Positions 1-9,129 of a stretch of 64,000 bases of DNA are shown here, in pieces. The notes under the pieces were generated by a model. That model saw only the letters and a list, made by a program, of their open reading frames with translations, was not told the DNA's origin and made no database searches. The stretch covers positions 142,978 through 206,977 of the forward strand of contig JAAFJY010000001.1 of the NCBI GenBank assembly GCA_013299105.1. Reading direction: 5' to 3'. Made by a program: the position numbers and the translations under genes. Numbering within the stretch: position 1 is the first letter of the stretch; the number at the start of each line of letters is the position of its first letter. Source of the stretch: Chitinophagales bacterium. GTDB taxonomy: Bacteria > Bacteroidota > Bacteroidia > Chitinophagales > Saprospiraceae.

Positions 1-2
1 CT

Positions 3-317
3 TTCATTCTGCCCCAACGCCATGAAGGGCATGGTTACGTCGAAAATGTCGAAAATATTTTCCAAACTTATGGTTTCACGCCGAATGTAGGTTACGAAAC
101 GCCCAATGCAGCCAGTGTTTTGCGCCTGGTAGAGGCTGGTCTGGGGGTAAGCGTGATGGGGCGTTCCACACTGAAAGGAGTCAGCTTGGCCATCAAAGGG
201 CTGGATTTGCCCGATTTCCCCTTGCAAGTAGAAAAAAAACTGGCCTGGTTGGGCGAAAGAGAAGATGAGTTAAAGGAATATTTGAACTTATTCGATCAAC
301 TGTTGTCCAATGTTTAG
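3..317 (+). CDS. LysR-type regulator, C-terminal part (5' truncated by window edge)
   Basis: The frame is open from the first bases of the window to a TAG at 315-317, giving about 104 residues. The stretch with GYETPNAASVLRLVEAGLGV followed by SVMGRS resembles the effector-binding (LysR substrate) domain, where the segment 'V..G.G...lP' lines the second lobe. LysR proteins are DNA-binding regulators that sense a small molecule through this domain. The HTH half lies outside the window, so target and ligand cannot be named. The coding end runs directly into a short GTTGA-rich tract. The family call is from recognition of a partial domain only. Confidence 0.6.
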   Translation, partial: FILPQRHEGHGYVENVENIFQTYGFTPNVGYETPNAASVLRLVEAGLGVSVMGRSTLKGVSLAIKGLDLPDFPLQVEKKLAWLGEREDELKEYLNLFDQLLSNV

Positions 318-346
318 TTGACAGGTTGAAGGATTGAAATGTTGAA
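317..346 (+). repeat. Family E GTTGA-phased tract (copy 1)
   Basis: Four GTTGA/ATTGA cores follow each other at 7-9 nt spacing directly after the LysR stop codon. Similar tracts occur at six other intergenic sites in the window, in either orientation. No function is known to me. Confidence 0.5.
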
Positions 347-410
347 GAGAGGGACGCTGTTCAGGGCTCAATCAAGCAATAGGGTTCAAGTGTACATACA
401 ATATTAAGGT

Positions 411-1493
411 ATGCGTTTGGCAAAAATAATGGTTTGGGTTTTTCTTTTAGGAGGGGTACTCAACTCAAATCCTGCCTTTGCTCAAATTGGGCAAGTCATG
501 ACCGTCAATGGTCCCATTCAACCGAGTGAAATGGGCAGCACCTTGGTTCACGAGCACGTTTTTCTGGATTGGACCGGGGCCGAGCGCATGAATTCACGCC
601 TGTGGAAAAATGAAGATGCCTTCAAGGTGATCTTGCCGCATTTGAAAAAATGCCAGGCCCTGGGCATCAAGACCTTTATGGACTGTACACCGAACTTCAT
701 TGGCCGCAACCCACTTTTGCTCAAAAGACTAGCGGATAGTACGGGCTTGCAGTTCATGACCAATACAGGCTACTATGGTGCGGTGAACAACAAATACTTG
801 CCCGCAATAGCTTTCAAAGCCAGTGCACGCCACTTGTCTCGCATTTGGATCCGTGAGTTTCGCAAAGGCATCGGAAAAACGGGCATCAGGCCGGGATTCA
901 TCAAAATTGGTGTCAATGGCGATTCTACTTTGTCGCCAATGCATGAAAAACTGATTCGGGCTGCTGCTCTTACTCACCTGAAAACGGGCTTGACCATCGT
1001 AGCACATACGGGTCCTTATGCTCCAGCGCGCCAACAAGTGAACATCATCACGGAAATGGGCCTGCACCCCAGTGCCTGGGTATGGACCCACGCTCAAGGC
1101 GGAAACTCAGCAGAGCACGAAGACCTGGCCCGGCGTGGAGCCTGGATCTCGCTCGATGGCCTGGGTTGGGTGCATCCGATTGACCACAATGGGGATTCCA
1201 CCGACTTGAAAAAATATGTCCGGCAAATCGTTTTCCTCAAGCAAAAAGGCTTGCTACAACATTTGCTCATCTCGCACGATGCAGGTTGGTTCACTCACGG
1301 CATGCCTGGAGGTGGGAAATTCATGCCTTTCAGCAATATTTTTGAACTGGTGATTCCACTGTTAAAAAAAGAGGGCTTCAGCCAGGAAGATTTTGATCAA
1401 TTGTTGGTTAAAAACCCGCAAGGTGCTTTTACTTTGTCGGTTAGAAAAGGCCGCAAGGGCAAACCAACTTCCCTGACCAATTTAACCAGGTAA
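411..1493 (+). CDS. Exported phosphotriesterase-family metal hydrolase
   Basis: A 360-residue protein with an N-terminal signal peptide (hydrophobic residues 7-18, likely cut after AFA-Q near 25). All metal ligands of the binuclear phosphotriesterase/amidohydrolase TIM barrel are present: H47 and H49 in LVHEHV, the lysine that is carboxylated in the family (K165 in FIKIGVNG), H199 (VAHTG), H227 (WTHAQ) and D290 (ISHDAGW). The family includes organophosphate hydrolases and quorum-quenching lactonases, and the true substrate cannot be read from sequence. Location is probably periplasmic. The next gene begins 2 nt after the stop, so the two are probably co-transcribed. Confidence 0.85.
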   Translation: MRLAKIMVWVFLLGGVLNSNPAFAQIGQVMTVNGPIQPSEMGSTLVHEHVFLDWTGAERMNSRLWKNEDAFKVILPHLKKCQALGIKTFMDCTPNFIGRNPLLLKRLADSTGLQFMTNTGYYGAVNNKYLPAIAFKASARHLSRIWIREFRKGIGKTGIRPGFIKIGVNGDSTLSPMHEKLIRAAALTHLKTGLTIVAHTGPYAPARQQVNIITEMGLHPSAWVWTHAQGGNSAEHEDLARRGAWISLDGLGWVHPIDHNGDSTDLKKYVRQIVFLKQKGLLQHLLISHDAGWFTHGMPGGGKFMPFSNIFELVIPLLKKEGFSQEDFDQLLVKNPQGAFTLSVRKGRKGKPTSLTNLTR

Positions 1494-1495
1494 AC

Positions 1496-2110
1496 ATGCA
1501 ATCCATTTTCCAAACCTACCTCGAATTGGGTTTTACCCACATCGCCGACTTGGCGGGGTACGACCACATCTTGTTCATCACTGCTTTGTGTGCTATTTAT
1601 CGTTTGCGTGAATGGCGCAAGGTCTTGATTCTAGTCACAGCCTTTACAATCGGACATTCCATTACGCTGGCTTTGGCTGCTCTAGATATTATTCCGATCA
1701 ATTCAAAGTGGGTGGAATTTTTGATTCCGATTACCATTTTCATCACTGCAATGTACAACGTCACCATGCACCGTTTCAAGGAAGGAAGCGAAACAGGGCT
1801 TTTTGAGCGAAAAATCAGCATCAATTATTTGTTCGGACTCCTATTTGGTTTGATTCACGGGCTGGGTTTCTCTAATTTTTTCCGTGCCTTGACCATGCCT
1901 AGTCAAAAAAATCGTTTGTTAGAACAACTGTTGGCCTTTAACATCGGAGTGGAACTGGGGCAAATAGTCATTTTAACGGTAGTATTGGGACTAGGAGCGG
2001 TATTTATGGGTTATTTTGCGGTAAAACAGAGGGAATGGAATCTATTTGTTTCGGGCGGGGCGGCAAGTCTTGCATTGGTTATGGCGCTCGAACGCATCCC
2101 TTGGTCATAG
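1496..2110 (+). CDS. HupE/UreJ-family membrane protein
   Basis: A 204-residue hydrophobic protein with about six membrane spans. It carries the conserved polar positions of the HupE/UreJ family inside membrane segments: GYDHILF (D23, H24), TIGHS (H54), GLIHGLGF (H121) and FNIGVELGQ (E153). Members are thought to move nickel or another divalent metal. No hydrogenase or urease gene lies nearby, so the metal is unknown. The start is 2 nt after the phosphotriesterase gene, which suggests translational coupling and perhaps metal supply to that enzyme, an inference only. Confidence 0.8.
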   Translation: MQSIFQTYLELGFTHIADLAGYDHILFITALCAIYRLREWRKVLILVTAFTIGHSITLALAALDIIPINSKWVEFLIPITIFITAMYNVTMHRFKEGSETGLFERKISINYLFGLLFGLIHGLGFSNFFRALTMPSQKNRLLEQLLAFNIGVELGQIVILTVVLGLGAVFMGYFAVKQREWNLFVSGGAASLALVMALERIPWS

Positions 2111-2277
2111 CGTCATACTCATGTCATGTTTCTTTTTTTTATTGAAGGGGTAGTTTTTTTTACGGAAATTAGGATTTGAAATCCATGTTCCTTACCTTAG
2201 CAACAGACCAAATGAGGAAATCCCCTTGACCCCCCAGTCAGCTTCCTCATCAAATCTGTTGCATCACTAGAAACAGT

Positions 2278-2511
2278 ATGCACGCTTTGTTCAAACACTT
2301 CCTAATTCTACCAATCCGTTTTTACAAGCTATTTCTATGGCCTTTGTTCAAACCACATTGCGCCTATGGACCAAGCTGTTCTGCCTACATGATTGACGCC
2401 ATCAATATTTGGGGTTTACGTGGAGTGTGGATGGGGTTAAAACGAATTGGTCGATGCCATCCTTGGGGTGGTTTTGGGTATGACCCCATACCCAAAAAGC
2501 CTGCCTCATAG
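2278..2511 (+). CDS. yidD: Membrane protein insertion efficiency factor YidD
   Basis: A 77-residue protein of typical YidD length. It has the signature CAYGPSCSAYMIDAI (from residue 28) and RIGRCHPWGGFGYDP (from residue 57), plus an amphipathic hydrophobic N-terminus. YidD sits at the inner membrane and assists the YidC/Sec insertion route. It is usually next to rpmH-rnpA-yidC, but here it stands alone upstream of hemB. The last codons contain a palindrome (2472-2481 with 2488-2497), and the stop codon lies within a second small hairpin. Confidence 0.9.
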   Translation: MHALFKHFLILPIRFYKLFLWPLFKPHCAYGPSCSAYMIDAINIWGLRGVWMGLKRIGRCHPWGGFGYDPIPKKPAS

Positions 2512-2524
2512 GAGAGGCATTTTG
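2502..2524 (+). terminator. Possible weak terminator at the yidD stop
   Basis: Stem TGCCTC (2502-2507) and GAGGCA (2514-2519) with a six-base loop that contains the stop codon, followed by TTTT. The stem is short, so efficiency is doubtful. Confidence 0.4.
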
Positions 2525-2576
2525 CTACTGAATGACTTGATTTTTTGACTAACGCTGCATAGAACACCTATTCATT

Positions 2577-3617
2577 ATGCTTAGAAGACCACGACGCAAT
2601 CGGCGAACATCCGCGATACGCGGGATGATCCGAGAAACGCACCTGTCAGTTGACAACCTGGTGCAACCCCTGTTCCTTGTTGAAGAAATGAACGTACGTG
2701 AGGAAGTCAAATCTTTACCTGGGAATTACCGCTTGTGCCTCAATGAGGCCTTGAAGGAAATTGAAGCCTGCCTCAAACTAGGCATCCACAATTTCATTCT
2801 CTTTCCTGCTATACCTGAAAAGTATAAAGACAAAACCGCAACCTACAGCTACCGTGATGACAATTTTTACTTGCAACATGCAAAAGAAATTCGCTACCAC
2901 TTTCCGGAAATTTGCATGATAAGCGACATCGCAATGGATCCTTACAGCGTTGACGGCCATGATGGTTTGGTACGTGACGGTAAGGTCCTGAACGATGAAA
3001 CGCTGCCGATCCTCACACGCATGGCCCTAGCACAAGCCGATGCAGGTTTCGACCTCTTAGGGCCTTCTGATATGATGGATGGACGTGTGGGGGCCATTCG
3101 CACTGCTTTGGATGAGGCTGGCTTCATCGACACGGGTATCATGGCTTACACCGCCAAATATGCCAGTGCTTTTTACGGCCCCTTCCGCGATGCGCTTGAT
3201 TCTGCGCCCAAAGCAGGCGATAAAAAGACCTACCAAATGGACCCCGCCAACCAGCGTGAGGCCCTGATCGAAGCAGAACTGGATATTCAGGAAGGTGCTG
3301 ATTTTATCATGGTAAAGCCAGCATTAAACTACTTGGACGTCATCAGCCTCCTCAAAAACAACACCGAAACTCCTGTTGCAGCTTACCATGTAAGTGGAGA
3401 ATGTGCCATGCTGCTAGCTGCTGCCGAAAAAGGTTGGCTCAACCTGGACCGCGCGGTAGAAGAAACCCTGACTTGTATCAAGCGCGCTGGTGCCGATGTA
3501 CTGATTACTTACTTTGCGAAACACTACGCTCAATTGGCCAAGAAACAGGTCCTGCAAGGCATGATCCACGAGCCAAAGCCTACTGTTCGCCAGCGAAGTA
3601 ACATCTTCAACAAATAA
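2577..3617 (+). CDS. hemB: Delta-aminolevulinic acid dehydratase (porphobilinogen synthase)
   Basis: A 346-residue enzyme, the usual length, that condenses two 5-aminolevulinate molecules to porphobilinogen in cytoplasmic tetrapyrrole synthesis. The two Schiff-base lysines are visible: K194 in YTAKYASAFYGPFRDA and K247 in FIMVKPALNYLD. The position where zinc-dependent enzymes carry a three-cysteine cluster reads SDIAMDPYSVDGHDG (116-130), with aspartates instead. This indicates the magnesium-type active site seen in plants and many bacteria. A strong terminator follows at 3651-3692. HemW, a haem-related radical SAM protein, is encoded far away at 43807. Confidence 0.95.
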   Translation: MLRRPRRNRRTSAIRGMIRETHLSVDNLVQPLFLVEEMNVREEVKSLPGNYRLCLNEALKEIEACLKLGIHNFILFPAIPEKYKDKTATYSYRDDNFYLQHAKEIRYHFPEICMISDIAMDPYSVDGHDGLVRDGKVLNDETLPILTRMALAQADAGFDLLGPSDMMDGRVGAIRTALDEAGFIDTGIMAYTAKYASAFYGPFRDALDSAPKAGDKKTYQMDPANQREALIEAELDIQEGADFIMVKPALNYLDVISLLKNNTETPVAAYHVSGECAMLLAAAEKGWLNLDRAVEETLTCIKRAGADVLITYFAKHYAQLAKKQVLQGMIHEPKPTVRQRSNIFNK

Positions 3618-3650
3618 GCATTTCCTGTCCCTCAACCGCAAAAAACCAAG

Positions 3651-3692
3651 ACTCCCTGTCAGGCTTCATGTCGGCAGGGAGTTTTTGTTTTT
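3651..3692 (+). terminator. Rho-independent terminator of hemB
   Basis: Stem ACTCCCTGTC (3651-3660) pairs with GGCAGGGAGT (3673-3682, one G-U pair), then a T-rich run. It lies between the convergent hemB and the minus-strand T9SS gene. Confidence 0.8.
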
Positions 3693-3720
3693 GGAGTTTG
3701 CATGATTACAGAAGGCGCAC

Positions 3721-5328
3721 TCATGACTTGACCAATCGAAAAACCTGAAACTGCCCTTCCCGCCAGATTTTCAGGTGATAAATACCCACTGGCCAGCTAT
3801 TGGTTGATATTGAGGCCTCATTTTGCCATTCTCTTAGTTTTCGACCAAAAATATCGAACAATTCTACCTTGTATTTTTTGACTTCGTTTGATCGAATTTG
3901 TAGTGCTTCTGCAAAAGGGTTGGGGAAAACACTGAATCCTAAGTCTTGTGAACCCAAATTGCGGGTAGCGGTCAGCAATGCAGGCGTTTCCAACACAAAC
4001 AAATTAAAACTTGCCGCTGCTACAAAAGCCAATCCGTCGATCGTTCCTTGCCCGCGATAAACCCCGCCGAGCAACAAGCTTTGACGAGCATCCGTGGCCA
4101 ATGCCTGGGGGAAAAGCGATTCAGAGGCACTGATCGCCCGAATACTACGCCCCCGACCCAAGGAGTCGCACACGCCAATAAAACCAGTCAAATTGCGGTT
4201 ACTCAGCACTTGTTGGTCCCAACGGAAAATGCCAGCGCTGTAGCCACAAATGTAGAGCTGACTTCGGTGCAAAATCATACTTGCGGCCTCCTGCCCCTGC
4301 TCGCCCGTAAAAGTTCGGGCCACAAAAGGCACCCCTTCTGGCGTGAGAGCATAGAAAAACACGTCGAAGGAACGATCGCCACTTTGCATGGAAAGGCCAT
4401 TGGCAAAACGGATCAAACCCACCAGGTTGCCACAAACGTAAGTCTGCCCTAAGGCATCGCTTTGAATATCCACCGCGAAAGAATCGAAAACGCCGCCTCC
4501 TTTGATGAACCAACGCAAGTCGCCATTGGGTCGGGCCGCCAAAACCCAGGTATCTGCATCGTTGGTATTGGCCACGATAGAGTCTTTTTGCACGTAAACT
4601 ACCCCGTCAAAATGCCCGCAAAGTACTGGGCCCTGGGGCGTAAAAGTTAGGCCAGTGACCAGGGTCTGGCGCTTTCCACCGTATTGTTTGAGCCATTTGA
4701 GCTCCAGTTTTGGCCCAAAAGCGGCTAAAAATCCATCCGTTTCACCCCTGGAAGTCCAGGTGTTTTTTCCTACAAACAAAGTATCGCCAAAGTACCCCCC
4801 CAAATAGCAGGTGCCGTCCGGCCCCAAGGCCAAATCGCTGATGGTTTTCAAGCCAGGTCCATCGAAAATTTGGACCCTCAATATTTCCCCTCCCGCCGAA
4901 AACACCGCCAAAAACGAAGCTTTTCCATTTTCTCTGGCCCGCAAAGTGGTATCTGGAAAAACCAATTCGCGCCAAAAATTGCCCGCACAAATCACTTCGC
5001 CATTGCTGCGCACCCGAATGCTAATGCCTTCTTCGTCCAATGGCCCGCCAGCATGGGTGAAGTAACTGTAATTTCCGTTTCCTGCTTTTTTGAGCAAAAG
5101 CAAGTCGCTGCCACCTCGGCTGTTCAGGTTGCGGGGTCCGATGCTGATTTGTTGTTCAAACGTAGCCAATAGGAAACAGGAGCCATCCGCGCCACAAGCC
5201 AGGTCCTCCATGATTTCGTTGCCAGGCCCTCCGATCACTTGCAGTCGCTCAAAAGTCTGCCCCCTCACTTGCCAACAAACAAGTAAAATGAATAAGACCA
5301 TAAAAATGGAAACTGTCTTCATAGCCAA
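3721..5328 (-). CDS. Secreted beta-propeller-like protein with T9SS sorting domain
   Basis: A 535-residue protein with a signal peptide (residues 1-24, ending near VRGQ). A series of about 60-residue beta repeats follows, each with G-D and YVCG/CYLGG-like motifs, resembling the SBBP/beta-propeller repeats of Bacteroidota surface proteins. The last 75 or so residues form a type IX secretion C-terminal domain: FSVFPNPF, then VELFDIFGRKL, then GIYHLKI and a basic end. It should cross the outer membrane through the T9SS and be anchored or released. The ligand is unknown. It is convergent with hemB and followed by the terminator at 3651-3692. Confidence 0.8.
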   Translation of the reverse strand: MAMKTVSIFMVLFILLVCWQVRGQTFERLQVIGGPGNEIMEDLACGADGSCFLLATFEQQISIGPRNLNSRGGSDLLLLKKAGNGNYSYFTHAGGPLDEEGISIRVRSNGEVICAGNFWRELVFPDTTLRARENGKASFLAVFSAGGEILRVQIFDGPGLKTISDLALGPDGTCYLGGYFGDTLFVGKNTWTSRGETDGFLAAFGPKLELKWLKQYGGKRQTLVTGLTFTPQGPVLCGHFDGVVYVQKDSIVANTNDADTWVLAARPNGDLRWFIKGGGVFDSFAVDIQSDALGQTYVCGNLVGLIRFANGLSMQSGDRSFDVFFYALTPEGVPFVARTFTGEQGQEAASMILHRSQLYICGYSAGIFRWDQQVLSNRNLTGFIGVCDSLGRGRSIRAISASESLFPQALATDARQSLLLGGVYRGQGTIDGLAFVAAASFNLFVLETPALLTATRNLGSQDLGFSVFPNPFAEALQIRSNEVKKYKVELFDIFGRKLREWQNEASISTNSWPVGIYHLKIWREGQFQVFRLVKS

Positions 5329-5395
5329 GCAAATATGTTCTTTTCAGCGCTCAACACACCCACACTCAAACAATCACACACCAACTCAATTTTGC

Positions 5396-5438
5396 CCCTC
5401 TTTTCAACCCTTCAACCCTTCCACTTTTCAACTCAAAC
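5396..5438 (-). repeat. Family E GTTGA-phased tract (copy 2, antisense)
   Basis: Repeated TTCAAC units (GTTGAA on the minus strand) at 8-10 nt spacing between the T9SS gene and the GCS2/CBS gene. Confidence 0.5.
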
Positions 5439-5442
5439 AACA

Positions 5443-7359
5443 CTATCCCCGCTCAATCAGCCGCGCCGTGATGCTCAAAAAATCCATTTCGGTAATGATG
5501 CCGACCAATTCATCGTCTTGCACTACCGGCAGGCAACCGATTTGGCGGTCGCGCATCAGCCTGACCGCATCCAAAATCAAGGTTTGTGGGCCAATGGTGA
5601 TGGGTTGTTGGATCATGATCTCTTCAACCAGCGAGGCAGGTTCCCCTTGCAGCTGGGTTTGGCGGGCAAAATGCCTGAGTACCAAGCGAGAAGTGATCAA
5701 GCCACAGAGGTGGCCTTTTTTGTCTTCTACAGGCAGGTAACGGATGCGTTTCCAGTCCATCATTTGGGCCACGAGTTCGATCAGGTCATCCTTTTGCACG
5801 GTGAACAGATCAGTTTCCATGAACTCTTCCACGCGCAATTGAGCGGGTTGGTAATCGCCCAAATCGCCTACTTCAGGTAAGGGCCATTCGTGCACGGGTT
5901 TTTCAGTTTGTTGGTTGCGAAAAAGGGCTGCACTCAGGGTCAATAGGGCTTCGTCTTCGCGGGTTTGCTGGTGCAGTTTGGTATAGGCTTGCAATTGCCA
6001 TAGGGCCCCGTTGGTATGCCTTTTTACCCGCTCCTGGATCACACCCAGCAGGCGGTCGATGTCCACTTCATTCACTTTTCGGAGCTCCAACCCCAAGCGG
6101 GCCAGGGGCAGCAGTTCTTCCAGAATCAGGTCTGGTGCGTTGTGCTTATGACCATCCAGCCAGGTAAATTGGGATTCGATGCCAAAAGCGGCAGCTTTTT
6201 CAAAATTGCTGCGGGCATCTTCCCAATCCAGGCGTTGGGTCAGGCGGGGGCTGGTGGCTTGCAGGCCGATCATGGCACCCAGCCAAAAAGCGGCATTCGC
6301 CATTTGGTCAATTACCGTGGGTCCTGCGGGCAAAACCCGGTTTTCAATGCGCAAATGGGGCTTGCCACTGGCGCTGATGCCATAACAAGGCCGATTCCAA
6401 CGGTAAATGGTGGAATTGTGTACCTGTAAAGCCTGCAAACGTGGCGTTTCGCCCCTTTGGATTTTGGCCACTGTGTCTTCTTCCAGGTCCATGCAGATCA
6501 GGGCACGGAAACGAGCCAAGTCTTCGCGGTAAATTTCCAGCACCGAGTCCTTGGTCCATCCGTTGCCAAAGCTGACCCGTGGGCTGCGCTCGCGCAAATG
6601 GTCGTGGGTACTGCGGATATCCAATGCTTGTTGGAACAGGGCAATGCGGCTCTCGTGCCACAAACGCCGACCAAAAACGATGGGCGAATTGGCCGCCGCC
6701 GCTAAAATCGGCCCGGCCAGGGCTTGGGCCGTGTTGTAATAATCAGCAAATTCGTGCGGATTGACCTGCAAGTGCACCTGAAAACTGGTGTTGCAAGCTT
6801 CCAGCAAGGGCGATTCATGCCTGACCAGAATTTCATCAATTCCCCGCAGCCGAAACTCAAAAGCTTCGCCCTGCAAGAGCTCCTGAAAAGCATCGATCAT
6901 CAGCACATAGCGCTCGCGGGGGGTAAGGTTGTGGCGTTCCAGGTCGTGCTTGCGGATGGTAGGTAAGATACCAGTGAGGATCAAGTCGGCGTCCATCGTG
7001 TGCAGGGTACTGCGCAATTGCCGCAGGCACTCGTGAATTTCGGCCTCCATTGCGGCCAAGCAATTGGTGGCAAAACGCCGGGGCTGGAGGTTGATTTCGA
7101 GGTTGAAACGCGCCAGTTCGGTATCGAGCCAGGGGCAGTTAGGCATGAGTTCCAGCACCTCCATCGCGATGGGCTTGGGCTTGAGCGTAGCCCGGTCTAC
7201 CAGGCACATTTCTTGTTCGGCCCCGATGTGGATGGGATCAGTCTCGAACCAGTCGTGGTCCAGCATGTGTTCCAGGGCTTCCACATCGGCCAGGAGGGCG
7301 CGCATGAAGGTATGCATGCCAGCTGTATTGGACCGAGAAGAGATTTTGCCCTTGGACAT
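5443..7359 (-). CDS. Glutamate-cysteine ligase (GCS2-type) fused to two CBS domains
   Basis: The start chosen at 7357-7359 (MSKGKISSRS) gives 638 residues. The frame is open to 7740, but that extension overlaps the oppositely oriented lipoprotein gene and looks non-coding. Residues about 15-400 match the GCS2 carboxylate-amine ligase fold: IGAEQEMCLVD near 46, LARFNLEINLQP, FQVHLQVN, ANSPIVFGRRLWHESR and RIENRVLPAGPT. The last 130 residues hold two CBS motifs (EEFMETDLFTV.., EEIMIQQPITI..), each ending in a GLIT/GIIT motif, which usually bind adenine nucleotides. The fusion suggests energy-state control of a gamma-glutamyl ligase. Substrates other than cysteine are possible. Confidence 0.8.
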   Translation of the reverse strand: MSKGKISSRSNTAGMHTFMRALLADVEALEHMLDHDWFETDPIHIGAEQEMCLVDRATLKPKPIAMEVLELMPNCPWLDTELARFNLEINLQPRRFATNCLAAMEAEIHECLRQLRSTLHTMDADLILTGILPTIRKHDLERHNLTPRERYVLMIDAFQELLQGEAFEFRLRGIDEILVRHESPLLEACNTSFQVHLQVNPHEFADYYNTAQALAGPILAAAANSPIVFGRRLWHESRIALFQQALDIRSTHDHLRERSPRVSFGNGWTKDSVLEIYREDLARFRALICMDLEEDTVAKIQRGETPRLQALQVHNSTIYRWNRPCYGISASGKPHLRIENRVLPAGPTVIDQMANAAFWLGAMIGLQATSPRLTQRLDWEDARSNFEKAAAFGIESQFTWLDGHKHNAPDLILEELLPLARLGLELRKVNEVDIDRLLGVIQERVKRHTNGALWQLQAYTKLHQQTREDEALLTLSAALFRNQQTEKPVHEWPLPEVGDLGDYQPAQLRVEEFMETDLFTVQKDDLIELVAQMMDWKRIRYLPVEDKKGHLCGLITSRLVLRHFARQTQLQGEPASLVEEIMIQQPITIGPQTLILDAVRLMRDRQIGCLPVVQDDELVGIITEMDFLSITARLIERG

Positions 7360-7458
7360 ACGAGGAAGGTAGTTTTGGCAAAAATCGGCAAAAAATCCGG
7401 CTTCCTTCAAACCATTCCTTACGAAAACTACGTTTTGCTGAGGAAAATGGGAAATCTC

Positions 7459-8025
7459 ATGTCTAAGCCTGCTCAAAAAATGATCCTTCGTGGCCTTCAG
7501 GGGCTTTGCCTTGCTTTTGTATTGCTGGCCTGCCAGCGTGACAGCGGCATCCGGGTATTTGATTTGATTTTTCCCAATATCATTTTCGACATTCCGGCAG
7601 GTTTGAGCGGAGGATTGCCCCGCGTTTACACCCTGGATAATATCGCAACCAATATCAAAGCCCAATTGCAAAGCACAGGGACCGACACCACCATCATCAC
7701 CGAAATCCGCCCTGGTACGGCAACCATGACCGCCCTGCAAAACAACGTAGATTGGTCGTTTTTACAAGAAGTCACCATCCGCATTTGCCGCGATGGTTCC
7801 AAAGAATGTTCCAGCACCCAGGAAGCATTTTATTACCAAATCATCGACAATCGCCGGGTATTGGATCGCTTGTTGCTCACGCCATCACTGCCCAATGCCC
7901 GCAAGACCATGATCCGGGATCGCTTTAAATTAGAAGTGATTTTTCAAGTGCGGCCCGGCATGGTATCGCCTACGGCCATTCGGACGAGACTGGATTTGAG
8001 TTTTCAGGCTTATCGACCGGAGTAG
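7459..8025 (+). CDS. Hypothetical lipoprotein
   Basis: A 188-residue protein starting MSKPAQKM (an in-frame ATG also exists at 7447). A signal sequence ends in the lipobox LLACQ at residues 25-29, so it should be lipid-anchored. The remainder is beta-rich with no motif I recognise. It includes SLP and RVYTLDNI segments and a C-terminal RLDLSFQAY strand. It is divergent from the GCS2/CBS gene, with about 100 bp between the starts. Its longer upstream reading frame is the reverse shadow of that gene. Confidence 0.65.
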   Translation: MSKPAQKMILRGLQGLCLAFVLLACQRDSGIRVFDLIFPNIIFDIPAGLSGGLPRVYTLDNIATNIKAQLQSTGTDTTIITEIRPGTATMTALQNNVDWSFLQEVTIRICRDGSKECSSTQEAFYYQIIDNRRVLDRLLLTPSLPNARKTMIRDRFKLEVIFQVRPGMVSPTAIRTRLDLSFQAYRPE

Positions 8026-8040
8026 GGAGAAGAACTTATG

Positions 8041-8173
8041 GAGCTTAAAAAATAAGGTGGCCGGATTTGGGGTTTAGCGAAAGAACATAAACAACTGATT
8101 TAATAAAAGTCGTGTTGTTTTTGCCAAACCTCAAAAGCAAAATACATCCATTTTATTTTAGCTCAAATACTTA
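8041..8173 (+). repeat. Family A hairpin repeat element (copy A1)
   Basis: The left end (GAGCTTAAAAAATAAGGTGG) and the reverse complement of the right end (GAGCTAAAATAAAATGGATG) are clearly related. Both arms continue through GGGTTTAG-like and AAAGAA-like blocks, so most of the element can fold on itself. Related copies lie at 27417, 47401, 60545 and 62891. No coding capacity is seen. Confidence 0.7.
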
Positions 8174-8328
8174 ACACGGTTCAAGAATACAGCTTTCTAA
8201 TATTTACGTTTGCTGATTGCAACAAATGTCAACAGTATGGTCAAGATCACGGTCAAAAAGATCCTGGTGGTCCAAATTTTAATTCCGAAGTTGCGAATTG
8301 GAAAGGTTCATTCGGGGCTTGCTGCGAC

Positions 8329-9129
8329 TCAAGGAAAAAAGATCCGCTGCTTGAACCCAAACCCAAACACCGTGCCTTCTACGGGCACCATCATCAGGTA
8401 TTCCCGCATGGCATCCTGCCGAGGAAAAATCACCCGGCCTTTTACCTTTTCATTGGGGCCAACGGTGGTTTTGCGCAGGGTGTAATCACTCCAAAGGCGG
8501 CGCTCATTGGTACTAGGAATGTTGGGATTGCTCATTTCAAAATCGCGCCTTGCCTCCAGGGCCATGGGAATGCTCCAGGCTGCGGTACCCAGGCTGTGGG
8601 CCAGGTCCAAGGCGATGGCGGTATTGACAAAATTCGGAGTCACATTTTGGGCCACATTTTCGGCATTGCGCGAACCAGTATTGTCATTGACATCAGCGAC
8701 CACCGCTGCGGTTACAGCTGCTACGGCCAAGACTCCCATGGCCACGGCCGCATTTTTGGCATTGGCTTCACGGCGATTTTCCTGCACTTCCATGCTGAAC
8801 AACTGAACTTCGGGATCGATGGCAGATACGCGCAGGCCATTTGGCAGGGCAAGGTAAAAATCTTTGGGCGAAACAAGAATGTCTTGTTTGCTCAGGTTGG
8901 TGATTTCCACATTGAACACCAGGTACTTTTTGTCGTTGGTGGTGTACATGGCGCGGGCCAATAATTGGTCAGCCTCTTTTTCCAGCACTGCTGTACCGTA
9001 ATCCCAGCGTACTTGCTCATTCTTTTCCGGTTCCATGCGGATCACGGCAGCGGGCACCGCACAAGATTGCAAGCCTAAAATCAGGGTATAAGTCAGCAAA
9101 AATCCAAGGGTGTATAGCTTATTTTTCAT
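8329..9129 (-). CDS. Hypothetical lipoprotein
   Basis: A 266-residue protein with a lipoprotein signal (LGLQSC, cysteine at about residue 23). A conserved-looking domain (residues 45-110) contains DKKYLVFNVEITNLS and ILVSPKDFYLAL, which resembles immunoglobulin-like domains of small lipoproteins. The middle has a hydrophobic alanine/valine stretch (NAAVAMGVLAVAAVTAAVVA) that could be membrane-associated. The C-terminal strand pattern VGPNEKVKGRVIFP is typical of DUF4352-like folds. Function is unknown. It stands alone with repeats or unassigned sequence on both sides. Confidence 0.65.
   Translation of the reverse strand: MKNKLYTLGFLLTYTLILGLQSCAVPAAVIRMEPEKNEQVRWDYGTAVLEKEADQLLARAMYTTNDKKYLVFNVEITNLSKQDILVSPKDFYLALPNGLRVSAIDPEVQLFSMEVQENRREANAKNAAVAMGVLAVAAVTAAVVADVNDNTGSRNAENVAQNVTPNFVNTAIALDLAHSLGTAAWSIPMALEARRDFEMSNPNIPSTNERRLWSDYTLRKTTVGPNEKVKGRVIFPRQDAMREYLMMVPVEGTVFGFGFKQRIFFP

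Noticed and set aside
4048-4452. 134-codon plus-strand frame opposite the T9SS gene
   Set aside because: It is the reverse shadow of a clear coding gene.
7360-7740. Long N-terminal extension of the GCS2/CBS frame
   Set aside because: It overlaps the oppositely oriented lipoprotein gene, its translation is low-complexity, and the family begins near MSKGKISSRS.
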